Source: Nakamurella multipartita DSM 44233 (GTDB taxonomy: Bacteria; Actinomycetota; Actinomycetes; Mycobacteriales; Nakamurellaceae). From it: 64,000 bases of DNA. The stretch covers positions 5,270,001-5,334,000 of the forward strand of contig NC_013235.1 of assembly GCF_000024365.1 (NCBI RefSeq). Reading direction: 5' to 3'. A program made the translations under genes and the position numbers. Under the pieces are notes generated by a model. That model saw nothing but the letters and a program-made list of their open reading frames with translations, had not been told where the DNA came from and did not search any database. Position 1 is the stretch's first letter; each line of letters opens with the position of its first letter. This document shows positions 8,380-17,250 of this stretch, one piece after another.

Positions 8380-8805
8380 TCAGCTCTCGGCGCCGGACAG
8401 CGCGGCCAGCACGGCCTCGCGGGGCACCCGCGCCTGGTCCAGCACGACCGCACCGGAACCCTCGAGGGCACTGACAAACGGCGCCGCCCAGGTGTTCTCC
8501 CAGCAGATCACGGCGATGGAGGAATTCGGCTCGAGCACGTCGGTGAGCTCGGCGACGTCCTCGGCGTCCAGCAGGCCGCCGGGCACGTCGCCGTCGATGC
8601 TGGTGAACAGGGGGCCGTACTTCTCGGTGATCCCGGCCAGCTCCAGCGACCCGACCTCACCGTCGGCGGTGCGGTAGGCGAACAGCAGGTCCAGCACCCG
8701 AATGGTGCCGGAGGAGATGAGCTGCTCCAGGGCCGGCAGGATCGCGCCGTTGAACTCGTTCCCGGGGAAGGCGACTTCCAGCACGTCGACCGGTCCGATA
8801 TCCAT
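8380..8805 (-). CDS. DUF6325 family protein
   Basis: Protein of 141 residues with the DUF6325 pattern: GPVDVLEVAFPGNEFNGAILPALEQLISSGTIRVLDLLF at the N terminus, then an acidic middle (VPGGLLDAEDVAELTDVLEP) and SIAVICWENTWAAPF. The family resembles the soluble part of DUF1269 proteins and has no assigned biochemical function. It precedes the SHOCT gene by 10 bp in the same direction. Soluble, cytosolic by prediction. A GAGCAGGGA sequence sits just upstream of the ATG at 8805. Confidence 0.8.
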   Translation of the reverse strand: MDIGPVDVLEVAFPGNEFNGAILPALEQLISSGTIRVLDLLFAYRTADGEVGSLELAGITEKYGPLFTSIDGDVPGGLLDAEDVAELTDVLEPNSSIAVICWENTWAAPFVSALEGSGAVVLDQARVPREAVLAALSGAES

Positions 8806-8935
8806 TCCCTGCTCCTTCGTTGATCACCCACGCACCGGCGGACACCGGTGGGTCCCCAGATCTCACCGAAGGTGACCGGTCCGGGCATCGTCCGATCAGG
8901 ATGAGCCGCCGGTCCCCGCGGCGGGCACCGGCCGG

Positions 8936-9565
8936 TCAGGCGACGAGTTCGAACCGCATCCCCAGGGCCACCGCGTGCGCGCGGTCGTTGGCCCCGAGCT
9001 TGCGGAACAGCCGGCGAGCATGCGTCTTGACCGTGTCCTCGGAGACGAACAGCTGCTTGGCGATCTCGAGATTGGAGAACCCGTCGGTCATTCCACGCAG
9101 GATCTGCAATTCACGGTCGGTCACCGCCAGGGACGGTCGATGCTCGATCGGGCGCCCGTCCCACCCGGTGCGCCGGCTGCGGGACGAGCCGTTGAGCGCG
9201 GTGTCGCCGTTCTGCTCGAGGATGACGAAACCACGGGCCCCCGCGGCGATCGCGGCGCTCAACGCGGCCGGATCCATCCGCGTTCCGACGGCCACGACCC
9301 GGGCGGACGGGCAGACGCGGTGCAGCCGTTCGATGACCGCGATCGCCGGACCGGCCGGGTTGCGCACGGCCACGAAAACGATGTCCGGCGCCCGGGCGAC
9401 GAACAGTTCCAGCAGGTCATCGGCGTCCTCGGCCAGGTCGAGGCAGGCCCCGGGGACCGACTTGGCGACAATCTGGGCGATCGATTTGGCCAGCCCCGAC
9501 TCGTCCCAGAGCAGAGCCCGGTCGACCGGCCGCCAGCGCGGTCCGACCGTTGCAACATTGCTCAT
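8936..9565 (-). CDS. LuxR-type regulator with degenerate receiver domain
   Basis: Protein of 209 residues. The C-terminal part (TDRELQILRGMTDGFSNLEI, then VSEDTVKTHARRLFRKLGAN) is a clear NarL/LuxR helix-turn-helix. The N-terminal 120 residues have the spacing of a receiver domain, but where the phospho-acceptor aspartate should stand the sequence is DIVFVAVRNPAGP, with Ala in place of Asp. It is therefore likely a phosphorylation-independent regulator whose input is ligand binding or protein contact. No kinase gene is adjacent. It is divergent from the DUF1269 gene across a 300-bp gap. Confidence 0.8.
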   Translation of the reverse strand: MSNVATVGPRWRPVDRALLWDESGLAKSIAQIVAKSVPGACLDLAEDADDLLELFVARAPDIVFVAVRNPAGPAIAVIERLHRVCPSARVVAVGTRMDPAALSAAIAAGARGFVILEQNGDTALNGSSRSRRTGWDGRPIEHRPSLAVTDRELQILRGMTDGFSNLEIAKQLFVSEDTVKTHARRLFRKLGANDRAHAVALGMRFELVA

Positions 9566-9566
9566 T

Positions 9567-9866
9567 TGGCCCCCTCAGCACCACCGAACGGCACCCGAAC
9601 AGCCCGACTGTTCACGTGAACGCCGTGACTACAGAGAGTAGACCACTCTTACGTTCTGCAATCAACTCGACGCGGACGGTGATGTCACCCTGCTGGCATG
9701 AGGAGCCCCCGAGCGGGCTGTGCTTAGATCGAACGGCCGCGTGAGCCGGATTTCGGCTCCGTCCGCTCCCGACGCCGAGGTCGGGTCGTGCTCGCCCGTC
9801 ACTCGCTCGATGCACGGTCGTTCCTCGGCACCGGTCCCTGTTTGTCGACCGCTCCAGGAGGAGACC
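9567..9866. other. Intergenic region between divergent genes
   Basis: Three hundred bases between the LuxR-type regulator (minus) and the DUF1269 gene (plus). It is less GC-rich around 9625-9665 (GAGTAGACCACTCTTACG), where promoter elements for the regulator probably lie, and ends in a strong AGGAGGAG ribosome site at 9856-9863. No open reading frame in it looks coding and I see no clear operator palindrome. Confidence 0.4.
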
Positions 9867-10373
9867 ATGTCCGAGCTGATCGTCATCGGTTACGACAACC
9901 ACGACCAGGCCACCGAGGCCTACAACGAGGTCCTGTCGATGCAGGGCGACTTCGTCGTCGAACTGCAGGGACTCGCCATCGTCAACGTGGACGCCGAAGG
10001 CAAGAGCCACGTCGAGACCCCGCAGAAGATCGTCGGCATGAGCGCCGCCTCCGGCGCGCTGTGGGGCATGCTGATCGGCCTGCTGTTCTTCGTCCCGTTC
10101 TTCGGCCTCGCCCTCGGCGGCCTGATGGGCGCCCTGTTCGGCAAGCTCGGCAAGTCCGGCATCAACGACGAGTTCCGCTCGCAGGTCAACTCGTTGCTCG
10201 AGCCGGGCAACGCGGCGGTGGTGATCATGGCCTCGAAGATCACCGACGACAAGTTCGCCGACCGGATGAGCAAGTACGGCGGCAAGCTGCTCAAGACCTC
10301 GCTGTCCGAGGAGGACGAGAAGGAACTCGCCCACGAACTGGGCGAGGCCGGGGTGCCCAGCACCACCGCCTGA
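9867..10373 (+). CDS. DUF1269 domain-containing membrane protein
   Basis: Protein of 168 residues. The N terminus SELIVIGYDNHDQATEAYNEV and the glycine-rich hydrophobic segment LIGLLFFVPFFGLALGGLMGALFG (about residues 70-95) are the hallmarks of DUF1269. The C-terminal KSGINDEFRSQV, ALLEPGNAAVV-like stretch and acidic tail follow the family plan. A strong ribosome site (AGGAGGAG) sits 3 bases before the ATG. Members are common in actinobacterial stress regulons, but no activity is known. A 12-bp-stem hairpin follows the stop. Confidence 0.85.
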   Translation: MSELIVIGYDNHDQATEAYNEVLSMQGDFVVELQGLAIVNVDAEGKSHVETPQKIVGMSAASGALWGMLIGLLFFVPFFGLALGGLMGALFGKLGKSGINDEFRSQVNSLLEPGNAAVVIMASKITDDKFADRMSKYGGKLLKTSLSEEDEKELAHELGEAGVPSTTA

Positions 10374-10396
10374 ACCGACCCGATCGACCGTTTCGC

Positions 10397-10442
10397 CGAT
10401 GGACCGGCGACCGTGGCCCGCGCCCGGTCGGCCGGTCCATCG
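10397..10442 (+). terminator. Hairpin after the DUF1269 gene
   Basis: CGATGGACCGGC (10397-10408) pairs perfectly with 10431-10442 across a 22-base loop, 23 bp beyond the DUF1269 stop and ahead of the DUF2252 gene. Confidence 0.65.
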
Positions 10443-10520
10443 TCGTTTCCCGGCCGGTCGTTGGTTCCCCGCCCCGGTCGGGCCCTGGCTAGTACCGCGA
10501 ACCAGCGGCACACTGGCCGG

Positions 10521-11993
10521 GTGCCACCGATGTCGCTGCCGGGCCGGGTCGTCCCCGCCGCGCCCCGGCCGGCCGAGTTCGCCCGCGGCGCCCGGTCGCA
10601 GCGATCGACCACCGAGCAGCGGCAGGCCGCCGGCCGGGCCGCCCGGACGATCATGCCGTTGGCCGACCACGCCGACCTGGGTCCCGGTGACCGGGACCCG
10701 GTCGCGCTGCTGGAGGAGCAGGCGGCCACCCGGGTTCAGCGGCTGATCCCCATCCGGTACGGGCGCATGCTGGCCAGCCCGCTGACCTTCCTGCGCGGCG
10801 CGGCCCGGCTGATGGCCGTCGACCTGGGCGCCGGTCCCGACTCGGGGCTGCGAGTGCAGCTGTGCGGCGATGCCCACCTGAGCAATTTCGGCTTCTACGC
10901 CACTCCGGAACGCCAGCAGGCCTTCGACATCAACGATTTCGACGAGACCCATCCGGGACCGTTCGAATGGGACGTCAAACGGCTCGCGGCCAGTGTCGCG
11001 ATCGCCACCCTGGTCAACGGCTTCGCCCCGAAGAAGGCCCGCACCGCGGCGCTCGCCGCGGCGGCCGGCTACCGCACCGAGATGAATCGGCTGGCCGGGT
11101 TGGGCACCCTGGCGGTCTGGTACGCGCACCAGGACGTCGACGGCATGCTCACCGACATCCGTTCCGAGGCCGGTGATGTCGCCGCCGAGCAGCTGGGTTC
11201 GGACGTGGCCAGAGCACGCTTCCACGACAGCAATCACGCCCTGCGCAAGCTGTGCACGACGGTGGAAGGGCAGGTCCAGTTCCGCAACGATCCCCCGCTG
11301 ATCGTGCCCGCCGAGGAGCTGCTGCCGGCCTGGGGTCAGAACGTCGACGACGCCTACGACCTGGTCGGCCGGCTGGTGCGCGCCTACCGACGCGGGCTGC
11401 AAAGCGACCGCCGGTACCTGTTCGATCAGTTCACCGTGGTGCAGCTGGGCTTCAAGCTGGTCGGCGTGGGCAGCGTCGGGACCCGCGCCTACGTGGTGCT
11501 GTTGGACGGCAGCGACGCGCAGGACCCGCTGATCCTGCAGGCCAAGGAGGCCCAGCCCTCGGTGCTGGCCGACCAGCGGCCCGCCCCGACCCCGCGGCCG
11601 GCCGACGAGGGCAATCGGGTGGTGCACGGTCAGCGGCTGCTGCAGATGACCAGCGACATCTTCCTCGGCGCGGTCCGGGCGACCGGGATCGACGGCGCCC
11701 GCCGCGACTACTACGTCCGTCAGCTGCGCGACGGCAAGGGATCGGTGGACGTCGACCGGCTGCGGCCCCGGGCGATGGCGTTCTACGCCCGGGTCTGCGG
11801 GCAGACGCTGGCCCGGGCGCACGCGCGGTCCGGGGACCGGGTGGCCATCGCCGGCTACCTCGGCTCCGCGGCGACGTTCGACGAGGCGATCGCCGACTTC
11901 GCGCTGGCCTACGCCGATCGCAGCGTGGTCGATCACGCCGCGCTGCGGCAGGCGGCGGCCGACGGGCGAATCGCGGTGCGCGAGGGCGTCTAG
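10521..11993 (+). CDS. DUF2252 family protein
   Basis: Protein of about 490 residues. LCGDAHLSNFGFYATPERQQ and AFDINDFDETHPGPFEWDVK are the defining motifs of DUF2252, a kinase-like fold related to aminoglycoside phosphotransferases whose substrates are unknown. Later motifs such as VVGQRLLQ-like HGQRLLQMTSDIFLG and the closing ADRSVVDHAAL fit the family. The GTG at 10521 is taken as start, with the ATG at 10530 as alternative. No ribosome site precedes either, so initiation may be leaderless. The stop codon TAG (11991-11993) forms part of the CTAG target copied by the adjacent IS1182 element; the protein itself is intact. Confidence 0.85.
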   Translation: MPPMSLPGRVVPAAPRPAEFARGARSQRSTTEQRQAAGRAARTIMPLADHADLGPGDRDPVALLEEQAATRVQRLIPIRYGRMLASPLTFLRGAARLMAVDLGAGPDSGLRVQLCGDAHLSNFGFYATPERQQAFDINDFDETHPGPFEWDVKRLAASVAIATLVNGFAPKKARTAALAAAAGYRTEMNRLAGLGTLAVWYAHQDVDGMLTDIRSEAGDVAAEQLGSDVARARFHDSNHALRKLCTTVEGQVQFRNDPPLIVPAEELLPAWGQNVDDAYDLVGRLVRAYRRGLQSDRRYLFDQFTVVQLGFKLVGVGSVGTRAYVVLLDGSDAQDPLILQAKEAQPSVLADQRPAPTPRPADEGNRVVHGQRLLQMTSDIFLGAVRATGIDGARRDYYVRQLRDGKGSVDVDRLRPRAMAFYARVCGQTLARAHARSGDRVAIAGYLGSAATFDEAIADFALAYADRSVVDHAALRQAAADGRIAVREGV

Positions 11994-12006
11994 GACGCTC
12001 CTGAAT
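11994..12006 (+). repeat. IS1182 terminal inverted repeat, left copy
   Basis: GACGCTCCTGAAT; identical, inverted, to the other end at 13779-13791. It directly adjoins the CTAG duplication. Confidence 0.9.
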
Positions 12007-12174
12007 AACGGTCACTTGTGGGTTCGGGAGTTCGCTTTGGGACAGTGGGAGCGTTCGCGCGTGATCGGGCTGTCAGGCGTGGTCCTGAGTCGTCGCCCGG
12101 CCCTGGATGATTCTCCTGACTGATCGGAGGGACGGGCCGTTGCTCACGGCCCGGTGAGGTCTCGTGCCGGCCGG

Positions 12175-13758
12175 TCAGGCCGGTGCAATGGTCCACGTCC
12201 CGCTCACCCGCGTCAGCCCGAGGGTGAGCATTCGCCTGAGGTTGATCGCAGCGGCGCGGTGGTGCCACCAGTGGTCGTTCTTGGCGACGCCGCGGTAGCG
12301 GACTTTGCGGTTGCCGCGGACCAGCCAGGAGATCGATCGTTCGACCATCGGCCGGTGCCGTCGGTAGACCTGTTGGAAGTCCTCGGTTTCCGCTTGTCGA
12401 CGGGCCGCCCTGAGCAGGCTTTCGTACTCGGTCAGCTTCAGCGATCGACCGGCGTCGCTGGTCGTGCATTGGGCCCGGAGCGGGCAGCCGCGGCAAGCCG
12501 CTCCGAAGGTGACGGACCATTGCGCGGTGATCGACCGGGTCACCCCGTTCGGGCAGGTGGCCGTCCTGGCCTCGGGGTCGACGGTGAAGTCGTCCAGGGT
12601 GAACCCGCCCGGCACGGCCGACCGCAGCGGGAACGGCTTGATCAACGCGATGTGCCCGGCATGGTCCAGTTCGGCCCGCGCGGATCCCGATCCGTACGCC
12701 GAATCGGCCAGCACGTGCAGCTTTTCGGTCTCCTGTGCCAGCAAGGTGGGTCCAACCTCGGCGTCGCTGTTGCCGCGTCCGCTGGCCATGGTCACCGCGC
12801 AGGCGGTGACCAGACCGGTGTCGGGTTCGACCGCGATGTGTGCCTTGAACCCGTCCTGCCGCCGGTGGACGGTCTTGTGGGCGTGCCGCGCCTCCGGGTC
12901 CACGGTGGAGATCACCCGGTCCGGGGCGACCCGCTGCGCGATCCGCCACCGTCCGTCGGTGCCGTCCGAGCCCTCGACCGGTTCCACGTCCTGCCCGGCG
13001 ACCAACGCCAAGAGGGCGACCGCGTCCGCCGCCTTCGGTCCGAGCTCCTGGTCGGGCAGGTGTCCCAGCACCCGATGCGCGTCGGTGACCAGCGCATCGA
13101 CAAGGGCCTCGCGGGCCTGCTGATCGTTCCAGGCGATCGCCGGTTTGCCCGGGTCGTCATAGTCGTGAGCCGAGCAGTGCTCGCCGACGACCTCGGCGGC
13201 GCCGGGTACCTCGCGGCGGACCCGGCGGATCGCCGCGATCAACTGGGTGACCGTGTCCTGGGTGGCGACCGCGTCGTCCAGGATCGTGGAATCCAACGCT
13301 CGCCTGCTCTTTCCAGCCAGCACCCCGGTCTGGTCCACGACCTGGCGGACCGCGTCGAAGATCCGGTTCGGCGACTGCGAAGCGGCCAGCCGACGCCGCC
13401 AGTACGTCAATGTCGTGGCATGGAACGCCGCAGCGGTCACCGGTAACCCGCACGCTGCCTTCCACCGCAGATCGAACGTCACCGAGTCCACCGTGTCCGC
13501 GTCGGACAGGCCGTGCAGAGCCTGCAGCACAATCACCGACGCCATCACGTCGGCCGGCACTGACGGGCGGCCCCGACCCGACGGAAACAGATCCGCGAAC
13601 ATGCCGTCCGGGAACACCTCCCGACGGTGCGCGGCCAGAAACGCGAACACGCTGCCCGGCTTGAGCAGCCCACCGACTACCGACTCGGCATCCAACAACT
13701 CACGCTGATCCCGCGACCGACCCTGCACACCAAGATCATCCCGAACCCACAAGATCAA
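12175..13758 (-). CDS. IS1182 family transposase
   Basis: Intact 527-residue DDE transposase. The N-terminal DUF772-type domain contains GRGRPSVPADVMASVIVLQA and SVTFDLRWKAACGLP. The catalytic region gives LDSTILDDAVATQD (first Asp), LADSAYGSGSARAE (second Asp) and a C-terminal ERSISWLVRGNRKVRYRG (Glu). It cuts and pastes the surrounding element. The open frame begins with TTG at 13758; the GTG at 13728 is an alternative start. No frameshift or internal stop is seen, so the element looks active or recently active. Confidence 0.9.
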   Translation of the reverse strand: MILWVRDDLGVQGRSRDQRELLDAESVVGGLLKPGSVFAFLAAHRREVFPDGMFADLFPSGRGRPSVPADVMASVIVLQALHGLSDADTVDSVTFDLRWKAACGLPVTAAAFHATTLTYWRRRLAASQSPNRIFDAVRQVVDQTGVLAGKSRRALDSTILDDAVATQDTVTQLIAAIRRVRREVPGAAEVVGEHCSAHDYDDPGKPAIAWNDQQAREALVDALVTDAHRVLGHLPDQELGPKAADAVALLALVAGQDVEPVEGSDGTDGRWRIAQRVAPDRVISTVDPEARHAHKTVHRRQDGFKAHIAVEPDTGLVTACAVTMASGRGNSDAEVGPTLLAQETEKLHVLADSAYGSGSARAELDHAGHIALIKPFPLRSAVPGGFTLDDFTVDPEARTATCPNGVTRSITAQWSVTFGAACRGCPLRAQCTTSDAGRSLKLTEYESLLRAARRQAETEDFQQVYRRHRPMVERSISWLVRGNRKVRYRGVAKNDHWWHHRAAAINLRRMLTLGLTRVSGTWTIAPA

Positions 13759-13778
13759 CAGGGGCCGACATACGGATA

Positions 13779-13791
13779 ATTCAGGAGCGTC
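13779..13791 (-). repeat. IS1182 terminal inverted repeat, right copy
   Basis: ATTCAGGAGCGTC, the exact reverse complement of 11994-12006, followed by the second CTAG. Confidence 0.9.
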
Positions 13792-13876
13792 CTAGATCCG
13801 GCCGGCGCCGGGGCCGGCACTTCCACGGACCGGAAGGGCCGGACGGCCGGACGGGCGGGACGCCATGCTGGCGGTC

Positions 13877-14626
13877 ATGAACGGGACCGTCTCGCGCAGC
13901 GTGACCGCGAAGGCGCTGGCCGTTCTGGGCACCTTCGACCCCGGCCACACCCGGCGGACGCTGTCCGAGATCGCCACCGCCGCCGAGCTGCCGCCGTCCA
14001 CCACGCACCGCCTGGTGGCCGAGCTGGTGGCCTGGGAGGGGCTGACCCGCGGCGCCGACGGCCGGTACGAGATCGGGCGCCGGATCTGGCTTCTGGGATC
14101 GCTGAGCGCCCTGTCCCGGGAGCTGCGAGCGATCGCCCTGCCGTTCATGCAGGACCTGTCGGCGACCACCGGGGAGAACGTGCACATCGCCGTGCTGGAC
14201 GGCGACCGGGCCCTGTACATCGACCGCATCTCCGGCCGGCGGGCGGTGCCGGTGGTCAGCCGGCCGGGCGCCCGGCTGCCCCTGCACGCCACCGGCGTGG
14301 GCAAGGTGCTGCTGGCCCACGGCGACGACGGGCTGCGCGAGCGCACCCTGCGCAGCCTGCCGCGGCTGACCCCGTTGACCGTCGTCGAGCCCGGGCGGCT
14401 GCAGCGCCAGCTCCAGCAGATCCGCGAACGCGGGTACGCCACCACCCACGAGGAGATGACGGCGGGCTCCAGCTCGCTGGCCGTGCCGGTGTTCGACCGG
14501 GACGGGCGGGTGGTGGCGGCCCTGGGCCTGGTCACCGCCAGCACCCGGCGGGAGTTGATCCGGCTGGTGCCGGCGGTGCAACTGGCCGGGCGGGGCGTCA
14601 GCCGGATGCTGGGTTCGACGCGCTGA
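13877..14626 (+). CDS. IclR family transcriptional regulator
   Basis: Protein of 249 residues. The N-terminal winged helix (RTLSEIATAAELPPSTTHRLVAEL) binds DNA and the C-terminal IclR effector domain (HATGVGKVLLAHG, RGYATTHEEMTAGSSSLAVPV) binds a small acid or aromatic metabolite. The target operon is not obvious: the upstream side is IS1182 and the downstream neighbour is the convergent XdhC gene, whose stop overlaps this gene's last 29 bp. The ATG at 13877 is preferred over one four codons upstream. The IS insertion 81 bp upstream may have altered its promoter. Confidence 0.85.
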   Translation: MNGTVSRSVTAKALAVLGTFDPGHTRRTLSEIATAAELPPSTTHRLVAELVAWEGLTRGADGRYEIGRRIWLLGSLSALSRELRAIALPFMQDLSATTGENVHIAVLDGDRALYIDRISGRRAVPVVSRPGARLPLHATGVGKVLLAHGDDGLRERTLRSLPRLTPLTVVEPGRLQRQLQQIRERGYATTHEEMTAGSSSLAVPVFDRDGRVVAALGLVTASTRRELIRLVPAVQLAGRGVSRMLGSTR

Positions 14627-15755
14627 CCCGGTCGGCGACCGGATGGGTGTGGTGGATGGCCCCGTCGGTGTGCGACAGCGGGCGCCCGGCGCCGTCCCAG
14701 CGCCGGGCGACGATCTCGGCGGCGATCGAGACGGCCGTCTCCTCCGGGGTCCGCGCGCCCAGATCCAGCCCGATCGGCGAGGCCAGCCGGTCCAGCTCGG
14801 CGCCGGTCAGACCGGCCTCGCGCAGCCGGGCCAGCCGGTCGTCATGGGTGGCCCGCGACCCCATCGCCCCCACGTAGGCGACCGGCAGCCGCAGCGCGTC
14901 GACCAGCACCGGCACGTCGAACTTCGGGTCATGGGTGAGCACGCAGATCACCGTCCGCCCGTCCAGCGCCCCGGCCTCGACCTGGGCCCGCAGGTACCGG
15001 TGCGGCCAGTCCACGATCACCTCGTCGGCGTCCGGGAACCGGCGGGCGGTGGCGAACACCGGCCGGGCGTCGCAGACGGTCACCCGGTAGCCCAGGAACG
15101 AGCCGATCCGGGCGACGGCGGCGGCGAAGTCGATGGCCCCGAAGACCAGCATCCGCGGCGCCGGCGCGAAGGAGGCGACGAAGACCGACAGTCCCTCGCC
15201 CCGCCGCTCGCCGTCCGGCCCGTAGGTCAGGGTGGCCGTCCGGCCGCTGGCCAGCAGGCCCCGGGCGTCGTCGCCGACCGCGTCGTCCAGGCGGGCACTG
15301 CCCAGGCTGCCGGCCACATCGGTGGTCCAGACCACCAGATGGCGCCCCACCTGGTCCGGCCGGCCGGCCGTCACCGTGGCCAGGGCCACCGGCTCGCCCG
15401 ACTGGATCGAGGCGGCCAGCGGACCGAAGTCCGGGAAGCCGGTCCGCGACACCGGCTCGACGAACACGTCGATGATCCCGCCGCAGGTCAGGCCGACCGA
15501 GAAGGCGTCGTCGTCGGAGACCCCGTACCGCTGCGGCACCGGGACGCCGGAGGCGACCACCGACTGGGCCAACTCGTAGACGGCGCCCTCGACGCAGCCA
15601 CCGGAGACCGAGCCGACCGCGGTCCCGTCCGGGCCGACGAGCATGGCCGCGCCCGGTGGGCGGGGGGCGGAGCGGAAGGTGCCGGTGACGGTGGCCATTC
15701 CGACGGTTTCACCCGCGGACCACCAGCGCAGCAGATCGGCCAACACCTCACGCAT
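14598..15755 (-). CDS. XdhC/CoxI family protein
   Basis: Protein of 385 residues. The N-terminal XdhC_CoxI domain contains GSVSGGCVEGAVYE and the C-terminal Rossmann domain contains MLVFGAIDFAAAVARIGSFL and THDPKFDVPVL, both typical. XdhC proteins bind molybdenum cofactor, aid its sulfuration and insert it into xanthine dehydrogenase-family enzymes. Its place beside moaA and not far from a MocA-like nucleotidyltransferase supports a Moco role, although no molybdoenzyme structural gene is in the window. The 3' end overlaps the convergent IclR gene by 29 bp. Start ATG at 15755. Confidence 0.85.
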   Translation of the reverse strand: MREVLADLLRWWSAGETVGMATVTGTFRSAPRPPGAAMLVGPDGTAVGSVSGGCVEGAVYELAQSVVASGVPVPQRYGVSDDDAFSVGLTCGGIIDVFVEPVSRTGFPDFGPLAASIQSGEPVALATVTAGRPDQVGRHLVVWTTDVAGSLGSARLDDAVGDDARGLLASGRTATLTYGPDGERRGEGLSVFVASFAPAPRMLVFGAIDFAAAVARIGSFLGYRVTVCDARPVFATARRFPDADEVIVDWPHRYLRAQVEAGALDGRTVICVLTHDPKFDVPVLVDALRLPVAYVGAMGSRATHDDRLARLREAGLTGAELDRLASPIGLDLGARTPEETAVSIAAEIVARRWDGAGRPLSHTDGAIHHTHPVADRVSASNPASG

Positions 15756-15846
15756 GGCGTTCCTCCTTGCACCCCCTCTCCACTATGACTGATCCGGCCG
15801 ACTTCCTCATTGGCCTGCGCCGACCCGCCGCGGCTACATTGGCCAG

Positions 15847-16917
15847 GTGACCGCGATCGCCCTGGGCCTGCCCCGTATCGGGGGTGCCATCCCGGCCGTC
15901 CCCGACACCAGTCGCCGCGGCCAGTCCCCCCTGCTGATCGACCGGCACGGCCGGCGGGCCCGGGACCTGCGCGTCTCGTTGACCGACCGGTGCAACCTGC
16001 GCTGCACCTACTGCATGCCGGCCGAGGGCCTGAACTGGCAGCCGGCCGACGAGTTGCTCTCCGACGACGAACTGGTCCGGGTAATCGCCCTGGCGGTGGA
16101 ACATCTGGGCATCGAGGAGATCCGGTTCACCGGCGGCGAACCGCTGCTGCGCCGGGGCCTGCCCCAGCTGATCGCCCGGGTGGCCGACCTGCGGCCACGC
16201 CCGGAGATCTCGTTGACCACCAACGGCATCGGCCTGCACCGCCGCGCACAGGAGTTCGTCTCGGCCGGCCTGGACCGGATCAACATCTCCCTCGACTCCC
16301 TGGACGCGGACACCTTCGAGCGGCTCACCCGGCGGCGCCGGCTGGACGACGTGCTGGCCGCGCTGTCCGCCGCGGCCGCCGCCGGCCTGCAGCCGGTCAA
16401 GATCAATTCCGTGCTGCTGCGCGGGGTCAACGAGCACGAGGCGCCGGACCTGCTGCAGTTCAGCCTCGACCACGGCTATCACTTGCGGTTCATCGAGCAA
16501 ATGCCGCTGGACGCCGGCCACATCTGGTCCCGGGAGCGGATGGTGACCGCCGACGAGATCCTGGACCGGCTGTCGGCCCGGTTCACGCTGACCCCGGACG
16601 CCGGTGCCCGCGAGGGCGCCCCGGCCGAACTGTTCCAGGTCGACGGGGGCCCGGCCACCGTCGGCATCATCGCCTCGGTGACCCGGCCGTTCTGCGGCGA
16701 CTGCGACCGGACCCGGCTCACCGCGGACGGCCAGATCCGCACCTGCCTGTTCTCCCGGGGCGAGACCGACCTGCGGGGCCTGCTGCGCGGCGGCGGGACC
16801 GACGAGCAGATCGCCGAGCTGTGGCGGGCCACCACCTGGGGCAAGCTGCCCGGCCACGGCATCGACGATCCGTCGTTCCTGCAGCCCGACCGGCCGATGA
16901 GTGCGATCGGTGGCTGA
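15847..16917 (+). CDS. moaA: GTP 3',8-cyclase MoaA
   Basis: Radical-SAM enzyme of 356 residues that carries out the first step of molybdenum cofactor synthesis, turning GTP into the cyclic intermediate later processed by MoaC. The N-terminal CNLRCTYC supplies the SAM 4Fe-4S cluster ligands (Cys49, Cys53, Cys56). The C-terminal FCGDCDRTRLTADGQIRTC supplies the second cluster that binds GTP. FTGGEPLLR and SLDSLDADTFERL are standard. The start is GTG at 15847. It overlaps the MoaD gene by 17 bp, so the two are translationally coupled. Confidence 0.95.
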   Translation: MTAIALGLPRIGGAIPAVPDTSRRGQSPLLIDRHGRRARDLRVSLTDRCNLRCTYCMPAEGLNWQPADELLSDDELVRVIALAVEHLGIEEIRFTGGEPLLRRGLPQLIARVADLRPRPEISLTTNGIGLHRRAQEFVSAGLDRINISLDSLDADTFERLTRRRRLDDVLAALSAAAAAGLQPVKINSVLLRGVNEHEAPDLLQFSLDHGYHLRFIEQMPLDAGHIWSRERMVTADEILDRLSARFTLTPDAGAREGAPAELFQVDGGPATVGIIASVTRPFCGDCDRTRLTADGQIRTCLFSRGETDLRGLLRGGGTDEQIAELWRATTWGKLPGHGIDDPSFLQPDRPMSAIGG

Positions 16918-17212
16918 CTCCGACACCCGCCGCCTGCAGGTCACCATCCGCTACTTCGCGGCCGCCCGGGCCGCGGCCGGGCTGACCGAGGAGACCCTGC
17001 CGGTCGCCGCGTCCGAACCGGACGATCCGGCCGGCCACCTGACCTCGGTCGGTGCGGTGGTCGCCCTGATCGCCGAACGGCACGGGTCCGCGCTGACCCG
17101 GGTGCTGCCCCGATGCTCCTACCTGCTCGACGAGGTCGCCGTGCACGGGCCGGCGACGCCGGTGCGCGACGGTCAGGTGCTGGACGTACTGCCGCCGTTC
17201 GCCGGGGGCTGA
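16901..17212 (+). CDS. moaD: MoaD/ThiS-family sulfur carrier protein
   Basis: Protein of 103 residues with a beta-grasp ubiquitin-like fold and a C-terminal PPFAGG. The terminal Gly-Gly is the site activated as thiocarboxylate and used by MoaE to add the dithiolene sulfurs of molybdopterin. VTIRYFAAARAAAGL and QVLDVLPPFAGG are diagnostic. The start codon GTG at 16901 overlaps the end of moaA; a second GTG at 16910 is possible. An acidic insertion around residues 35-45 makes it slightly longer than the 80-90 residues usual for the family. Confidence 0.85.
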   Translation: MRSVADSDTRRLQVTIRYFAAARAAAGLTEETLPVAASEPDDPAGHLTSVGAVVALIAERHGSALTRVLPRCSYLLDEVAVHGPATPVRDGQVLDVLPPFAGG

Positions 17213-17250
17213 CCGGGCCATGACCGGGCCGATGGGGCACTGATCGGGCG

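Larger units (their letters stand above)
11994..13791 (-). mobile_element. IS1182-family insertion sequence, complete
   Basis: An element of 1798 bp with 13-bp perfect terminal inverted repeats (GACGCTCCTGAAT inward from each end) and flanking CTAG direct repeats (11990-11993 and 13792-13795), as expected for the palindromic target of this family. One intact transposase gene lies on the minus strand. The 180 bases at 11994-12174 beyond the transposase stop hold no other gene. The element joins the DUF2252 stop codon to the IclR upstream region; removing it and one CTAG restores a continuous intergenic sequence. Confidence 0.9.
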
